From Flavobacteriaceae bacterium (lineage in GTDB: Bacteria > Bacteroidota > Bacteroidia > Flavobacteriales > Flavobacteriaceae), in contig DAOUPU010000023.1 of NCBI GenBank assembly GCA_030625995.1, forward strand, positions 1 to 20,322: DNA of 20,322 bases, in the 5' to 3' direction. Position 1 is the first letter of the stretch, and each line of letters opens with the position of its first letter. The notes below the pieces were generated by a model. It made no database searches. It had not been told where the DNA came from and saw nothing but the letters and a program-made list of their open reading frames with translations. A program made the translations under genes and the position numbers. Shown here piece after piece: positions 16,069 to 20,322 of this stretch.

Positions 16069-17364
16069 TTATTTTTTCTGCATTAAAAGTTCAATATCCT
16101 CAATCTCTATTGGCATTTCTTTGGTAAGATTAATGTTGCCCTCAGCTGTTATTAGATAATCATTTTCCAAACGACAGCCTATCTTCTCCTCGGGAATATA
16201 AATTCCAGGTTCACATGTCAAAACCATTCCTGCTTCAAAAGTTCTTGTATATAAACCGACATCGTGAACATCCAAGCCAATATGGTGTGCTGTGCCATGC
16301 ATGAAATATTTTTTGTATAATGGATTTTCCGGATCTTGTTTTTTAATGTCTTTAATTTTTAATAAACCTAAATTTACTAACTGTTCTTCTACTAATCCTG
16401 CCATTTGTTTTTCATATTCTGCAGAAATAGCACCTGGTACCAGCAGTTTTGAGCCTTCCCTCAAACAATGATAAACCGCACTATAAACTTCCTTTTGTCG
16501 TTCAGAAAATTTACCGCTTACCGGAAAACAACGTGTAGTATCTGAATTATAATTCGCATAACAAACGCCAAAATCCATTAAAATTAGATCTCCATTATTA
16601 CAGGCAGAATCATTCGTATTATAATGCAATGCACAGGCATTTTCTCCTGAAGCTACTATTGGCATAAAAGCATGACTCCTTGCTCCTTTTCTAACCAATT
16701 CATAGGTCAATTCTGCTTCTAATTCATATTCCATCATTCCGGGTTTTGCCGCTCTAAGTACTCGTTTAAATCCACCTATACTAATGTCAGCTGCTTTCTC
16801 AATTAATACAATTTCTTCTGCAGACTTAATTTGTCGTATTTCGCGTGTTACTTTTGCAGCACGTTTATAATTATGTAATGGGTATCTGTCTTTACACCAG
16901 GAGATCATTCTGTCCTGTTGTGTATTCATTTCAACTGTTAATGTCTTTTTATGCTCATTATGCCCTAAATAAAAAGTGTCTGCTTCAAAGCCCATATATT
17001 GAATGGTCAATTCAAAATCTTGCAGCCATTTAACATTTCTTATACCGGATATCTTAAATGCTTTCTCTTTGGTAAGTTTATCTCCTTCCCAAACTTTAAT
17101 TAATTCGTTGGTTTCTTTTACAAACAAAATTTCCCGATTTTCTTTCAATTCTGCGTCCGGATATAAAACTAAAATGGATTCTTCCTGATCAACCCCACTC
17201 AAATAAAACAGATCATTATTTTGTGCAAATCCCATCATGTCATCAGCATTATTAGGCATAATATCATTTGATGTCAAAATGGCTATGGAATTTGATTCCA
17301 TTTTATTTATAAATTTTTGCCTGTTCTTTATAAATAATGAAGAAGGAATTTGCTTGTATCGCAT
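16069..17364 (-). CDS. pepP: Xaa-Pro aminopeptidase (aminopeptidase P, M24B)
   Basis: A 431-residue cytoplasmic metallopeptidase that removes the N-terminal residue from peptides with proline in second place. The N-terminal domain carries FAQNNDLFYLSGVDQEES (46-63). The C-terminal pita-bread domain has all five metal ligands: D264 (LMDFG), D275 (NSDTTR), H360 (HGTAHHIGLDVHDVG), E385 (TCEPGIYI) and E400 (RLENDYLI), spaced as in E. coli PepP. Length is normal. The gene ends one base from the end of the convergent kinase-lyase fusion and starts 81 bases after the aldehyde dehydrogenase stop on the same strand. Collagen peptides are rich in Xaa-Pro and Xaa-Hyp bonds, so it fits the local theme, although such peptidases are also common housekeeping enzymes. 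Confidence 0.93.
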   Translation of the reverse strand: MRYKQIPSSLFIKNRQKFINKMESNSIAILTSNDIMPNNADDMMGFAQNNDLFYLSGVDQEESILVLYPDAELKENREILFVKETNELIKVWEGDKLTKEKAFKISGIRNVKWLQDFELTIQYMGFEADTFYLGHNEHKKTLTVEMNTQQDRMISWCKDRYPLHNYKRAAKVTREIRQIKSAEEIVLIEKAADISIGGFKRVLRAAKPGMMEYELEAELTYELVRKGARSHAFMPIVASGENACALHYNTNDSACNNGDLILMDFGVCYANYNSDTTRCFPVSGKFSERQKEVYSAVYHCLREGSKLLVPGAISAEYEKQMAGLVEEQLVNLGLLKIKDIKKQDPENPLYKKYFMHGTAHHIGLDVHDVGLYTRTFEAGMVLTCEPGIYIPEEKIGCRLENDYLITAEGNINLTKEMPIEIEDIELLMQKK

Positions 17365-17426
17365 GGTAAGTCGTTTTAATTAAATCATTCTACTGAAAAC
17401 GGGTTAAACTTAGTGAACTTTTCTTA

Positions 17427-17443
17427 TCTGAAATAATTTCAGA
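17427..17443. terminator. Perfect palindrome after the aldehyde dehydrogenase gene
   Basis: TCTGAAAT-A-ATTTCAGA (17427-17443) has 8-bp arms and starts two bases past the stop of the minus-strand aldehyde dehydrogenase gene. It could fold as an mRNA hairpin that weakens transcription into the aminopeptidase gene or protects the message end. No T-run follows, so an operator role is also possible. Confidence 0.35.
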
Positions 17444-17445
17444 GG

Positions 17446-19041
17446 CTAATTTTCCAATTGAATGCTCTTTACAGTTTGTACGCCATCGATCACTCTGGAA
17501 ATACCTAAGGGGTTTTCATTTTTAAGTTCTACAGGCAACAAATTATCCGGCCAATTTTGATAGCTGAATGGCCTTACCCATCGCTTAATGGAATGAATCC
17601 CAACAGCTGTAAAACGGCTATCTGAGGATGCAGGATATGGCCCGCCGTGAACCATAGCCGGACAAACCTCAACGCCTGTTGGTACACCATTAAAGATCAT
17701 TCTTCCAACTCTATTTTGAAGTGCTCCTATTAGACGAGAAAATTTTTCAGCTTCATTATTACCTGCTATTAAAGTCCCTGTTAATTGACCTTCCAAATTA
17801 GATATAATTGTTTCCAACTGGCTCTTATTTTCGCATTGTACAACCATAGAAAAAGGTCCAAATACCTCTTGATGCAAGTTGGGGTTTTCCAGAAATGTTT
17901 TGCCCTCAACCGTTATAATGGTCTGTCGTGCATAATTGGTTTTTACATCGTTTTTATAATCAGCAACAACAGTCAGTTCAGACTGAGCCAATGCATTTAC
18001 TTTGTTTCTTTCATAAGCACCGATAATGTTCGGATGCAACATACAAGTAGGTTCCACTCTTATAATTTCTTCAGATAATCCTTTAATGAAATTTGACAGA
18101 TCTCCTCCTTTCATTCCAAGTATTAATCCCGGATTCGTACAAAACTGGCCGGTTCCTAAGGTGATGGATCCCGCCAGGGTTTTTGCCAAAGTCTCTCCTC
18201 TTTCAACCAAAGCTTTCGGAAGAATAATTACCGGATTAATACTTCCCATTTCAGCAAATACAGGAATTGGTTCTTCTCTCCGCGATGCCAAATCATAAAG
18301 AGCTCTTCCTCCAACGATGCTTCCGGTAAATCCAACTGCCTTTATTTCAGAATGTTTAACAAGCTGTATACCAACATTATATCCAATGCTATTTAAATTA
18401 GAAAACACCCCATTAGGCATACCTGTTCGTTCAGCCGCATTTATGATCGCTGCAGACACCAGCTCTCCTGTACCAGCATGCATAGGATGTGATTTTACAA
18501 TTACCGGACAACCAGCAGCCAGAGCTGCGGCTGTATCTCCACCAGCCGTTGAATAAGCTAAAGGAAAATTGCTTGCTCCAAATACAACAACAGGACCAAG
18601 AGGTACCATCATTCTTCGTAGATCTGGTTTTGATATTGGTTTACGATTTGGTTGCGCTGTATCAATCATGGCTTCCACCCATGATCCTTCCTGAACTAGA
18701 TCTGCAAATGCACGTAATTGACCAATAGTTCTACCTCGTTCTCCTTTGGCTCTCTCCTCCGGCAAACCTGATTCAGAACAAAACATTTTTATCAGGACAT
18801 CATCTAAAGCTAAAATTTCATCTGCAATGGTGTTTAAAAAATTTGCTTTTTGCTTTCCAGAGGTATTTCTGAATACTTTAAAAGCTTTTGTCGCCAAGGT
18901 AACGGCAGCATTTATTTCTTCTGTGGTAGCTTCAGTGAATATATTATCATTCTCAATATTTAATTGGGGGTTGAATGTATTAAAGGTTGTACTTCCTGAA
19001 GAAGAAAGTTTATTTCCGATGTGATTCTTTCCTGAAATCAT
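17446..19041 (-). CDS. Alpha-ketoglutarate-semialdehyde dehydrogenase (NADP+-type ALDH)
   Basis: A 531-residue aldehyde dehydrogenase of the KGSADH (2,5-dioxopentanoate dehydrogenase) type. It oxidises alpha-ketoglutarate semialdehyde to alpha-ketoglutarate, the last step of 4-hydroxyproline and some sugar-acid pathways. Visible residues are the nucleophile C301 (TGQFCTNPG), general base E264 (FAEMGSINP), N158 (FGASNFPLAYST) and cofactor-site K183 (VIVKSHPMHAGTG). The opening GKNHIGN and the late region MVHGGPYPASSD are typical of this subgroup. Directly upstream on the same strand lies the remnant of a DapA-family deaminase, the enzyme that makes this semialdehyde from hydroxyproline; the gap is 66 bases, as in an operon. 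With that gene broken, its present substrate is open; 2-aminoadipate semialdehyde from hydroxylysine is a candidate. Confidence 0.88.
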   Translation of the reverse strand: MISGKNHIGNKLSSSGSTTFNTFNPQLNIENDNIFTEATTEEINAAVTLATKAFKVFRNTSGKQKANFLNTIADEILALDDVLIKMFCSESGLPEERAKGERGRTIGQLRAFADLVQEGSWVEAMIDTAQPNRKPISKPDLRRMMVPLGPVVVFGASNFPLAYSTAGGDTAAALAAGCPVIVKSHPMHAGTGELVSAAIINAAERTGMPNGVFSNLNSIGYNVGIQLVKHSEIKAVGFTGSIVGGRALYDLASRREEPIPVFAEMGSINPVIILPKALVERGETLAKTLAGSITLGTGQFCTNPGLILGMKGGDLSNFIKGLSEEIIRVEPTCMLHPNIIGAYERNKVNALAQSELTVVADYKNDVKTNYARQTIITVEGKTFLENPNLHQEVFGPFSMVVQCENKSQLETIISNLEGQLTGTLIAGNNEAEKFSRLIGALQNRVGRMIFNGVPTGVEVCPAMVHGGPYPASSDSRFTAVGIHSIKRWVRPFSYQNWPDNLLPVELKNENPLGISRVIDGVQTVKSIQLEN

Positions 19042-19107
19042 TTTATATTTATTTTAGATGATCTTTGCTATCAACTACTCGATCAATAATTCTTAAGTTT
19101 TAAAATA

Positions 19108-19500
19108 TTATACCAATGATTCCAAATTCTTATAGTCTGGCAATGTCCTTCGATTTCGCAATCCTTCCTCAATTATTTTTCGTACCCATGTATGCTCTCC
19201 TTGAAGTGGTAAACGAAGTTCCCGAACATTCTCCATTCCTATTCCTGAGTACATTTCGGCTGGTTTGATATTCTGAACTAATTTAAGATTAATATCTAAC
19301 TCTAGCAATGGTAAAAACAAACGATATATTTCGATTGCTTCTTTAATTTTTCCAGTTTTTTACATTTTATAAATTACAATTGTTTCTACAGAAAATACAC
19401 AATCCGTTCCTACAACCCAATCATAATCTCCTTTAACCATCGTTGAAGAAATAATCGTTCCTTTTGTAGATTGCTTTACAAAATTAATTATTCTGTATTC
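19108..19500 (-). pseudogene. Decayed DapA-family deaminase (pyrroline-4-hydroxy-2-carboxylate deaminase remnant)
   Basis: Only the C-terminal part of a roughly 300-residue dihydrodipicolinate synthase-family enzyme survives. In one frame it runs from NFVKQSTKG, whose Lys (19474-19476) matches the Schiff-base lysine, through KGDYDWVVGTDC and SVETIVIYKM. A TAA stop at 19360-19362 follows, then KTGKIKEAIEIYR, FLPLLELDINLKLVQNIKPA and RLPLQGEHTW. A second in-frame stop (19501-19503) precedes it and the N-terminal half is absent. Compared with family members as I recall them, about 22 residues are also missing between GTD and the VETIVIY helix. The stretch 19108-19320 stays open (70 codons from a TTG) but cannot make an active barrel. 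Position before the KGSADH gene and the family identity point to the 4-hydroxyproline pathway. Confidence 0.85.
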
Positions 19501-19582
19501 TTAGAGTTAATTGTAATTATTTGGAGCTCGAAATTAAGTATGAAAACTTTAAAGAAGGCCACTCAAGAATTGGCCTAAACGG

Positions 19583-19607
19583 CAAAAGATGCGCGAGGCA
19601 TCTTTTG
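19583..19607 (-). terminator. Strong hairpin terminator after the tandem-domain gene
   Basis: CAAAAGATGC (19583-19592) and GCATCTTTTG (19598-19607) are perfect 10-bp arms around a 5-base loop. The hairpin lies 21 bases past the stop of the minus-strand gene at 19628 and has the A-stem/T-stem form of a bidirectional terminator. A smaller GGCCA/TGGCC hairpin (19557-19575) lies next to it. The rest of 19501-19627 shows no coding signal I can recognise. Confidence 0.7.
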
Positions 19608-19627
19608 TATAATTTATAAATGGTCTT

Positions 19628-20322
19628 CTATTTTGACAATTCCGGAATTACGCTGTATACATAATCTCCGTGAATCCCGGTAAAATACTTACCCATCTTC
19701 TTACCTCTTGCCATTCTTGCTTCTGCATCCGGCCAGGCTTCTTTAGCTAATTCTCCACTTCTGTCGAACATCTTATCCAGATCTGCCATCGAATTCAAAT
19801 AGAACGCTTCAACGAATTCGGTTCGATCTGAACCATAGGCATGTGAACTCGGGTAATATCCTTTAACATACTCATTTTTATGAACAACTTTTTCCAAATG
19901 TTCATCACGAAGTTCTTTGTATTCTTTCAGTGACCCATTTTCCGGAAAAATAAAATGACTTTTTCTTATATACAAAATCATGTCATCCGACTTCTCTCCA
20001 ATGAGTTTTGCACCCGACATGGTTGCATAAATTTCGTCGGAATGTTCAGGAGCGTAATAGGCATCTCGTTTTTTAAAATATGCATTTCTGGCATCTTCAT
20101 CGGGCCAGGCTTCTTCCGCCAGTTCCCCATTTCGTTCTGCTGCCTTATCAATAGCATCCCAATCTTTATATACCTGAACATATAACAGCTCAGAATTATC
20201 GGGTGTTAGTTTATGCAAAAATATGGAAGCTCCCATCAAATATTCATTTTTCATGGTAACCTTGTCCATGTACTCTTTTTCAACTGCTTTCCAGGTATCC
20301 ATATCCCAATCTTCATAATCCA
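19628..20322 (-). CDS. Unrecognised protein with two tandem homologous domains, 5'-truncated
   Basis: At least 231 residues; the frame stays open to the window end, giving DYEDWD before the Met at 20302, so the true start lies outside. I do not recognise a named family. It consists of two copies of one domain, with a repeat period of 124 residues. Counting from that Met, copy one has KNEYLMGA (18-25) and GELAEEAWPDEDARNAYFKK (59-78); copy two has KNEYVKGY (142-149) and GELAKEAWPDAEARMARGKK (183-202). Each copy alternates predicted beta strands and helices and carries many acidic residues and Trp, compatible with ferredoxin-like dimeric barrel domains, though that is a guess. The repeat is still visible in the DNA (shared GGCCAGGCTTCTT at 19731 and 20103). 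It ends at a strong terminator and has no evident link to the amino acid genes. Confidence 0.75.
   Translation of the reverse strand, partial: DYEDWDMDTWKAVEKEYMDKVTMKNEYLMGASIFLHKLTPDNSELLYVQVYKDWDAIDKAAERNGELAEEAWPDEDARNAYFKKRDAYYAPEHSDEIYATMSGAKLIGEKSDDMILYIRKSHFIFPENGSLKEYKELRDEHLEKVVHKNEYVKGYYPSSHAYGSDRTEFVEAFYLNSMADLDKMFDRSGELAKEAWPDAEARMARGKKMGKYFTGIHGDYVYSVIPELSK

Noticed and set aside
19108..19320. A 70-codon open frame that could be called a small gene.
   Set aside because: Its TTG start falls inside conserved DapA-family sequence that continues upstream past a stop, so it is the tail of a pseudogene.
1..20322. Mobile elements, CRISPR arrays, tRNA or rRNA genes.
   Set aside because: No transposase or integrase, no regularly spaced repeats, and no cloverleaf or rRNA-like sequence were seen on either strand.

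Overview
The window looks like a piece of a Bacteroidota chromosome, most likely a flavobacterium. It is AT-rich, two promoters fit the Bacteroidota pattern TTTG-N19/20-TAnnTTTG, there is little Shine-Dalgarno signal, and several protein types are common in that group (MORN-repeat secreted protein, DUF4407, GH53 lipoprotein, SSS sugar symporter). It holds 13 complete or edge-truncated genes, one clear pseudogene, and several candidate regulatory palindromes. I see no tRNA, rRNA, CRISPR array, insertion sequence or phage gene.

Left part (1-3885): the 3' part of a PhoR-type sensor histidine kinase; a small secreted MORN-repeat protein preceded by an 11-bp direct repeat shaped like a PhoB/PhoP box; a PhnA/YjdM-family zinc-ribbon protein; a GNAT acetyltransferase; and a DUF4407 membrane/coiled-coil protein whose start codon follows a perfect inverted repeat.

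Middle (3905-10791): a galactan/galactose module. On the minus strand, galactokinase, a vSGLT-like Na+/galactose symporter and an 863-residue secreted clan GH-A glycosidase probably form one operon. Divergent from it, behind a near-consensus promoter, lies a GH53 endo-beta-1,4-galactanase lipoprotein. The inferred flow is galactan cleaved outside the cell, oligosaccharides trimmed to galactose by the large glycosidase, Na+-coupled uptake, then phosphorylation. There is no SusC/SusD pair or regulator in the window.

Right part (10991-19500): a group of genes whose best joint explanation is breakdown of the modified amino acids of collagen. A delta1-pyrroline-2-carboxylate reductase candidate overlaps a trans-3-hydroxy-L-proline dehydratase (Cys/Thr active site). 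Next comes a ~1009-residue fusion of a hydroxylysine-kinase-like domain, an M23 metallopeptidase-like domain and a 5-phosphohydroxylysine/phosphoethanolamine phospho-lyase-like domain. On the opposite strand lie an Xaa-Pro aminopeptidase, an alpha-ketoglutarate-semialdehyde dehydrogenase and the decayed remnant of the dihydrodipicolinate-synthase-family deaminase of the 4-hydroxyproline pathway. The 3-hydroxyproline and hydroxylysine steps look intact, while the local 4-hydroxyproline route is broken.

Right edge (19583-20322): a strong hairpin terminator and an unrecognised protein made of two tandem copies of one domain, truncated by the window end.
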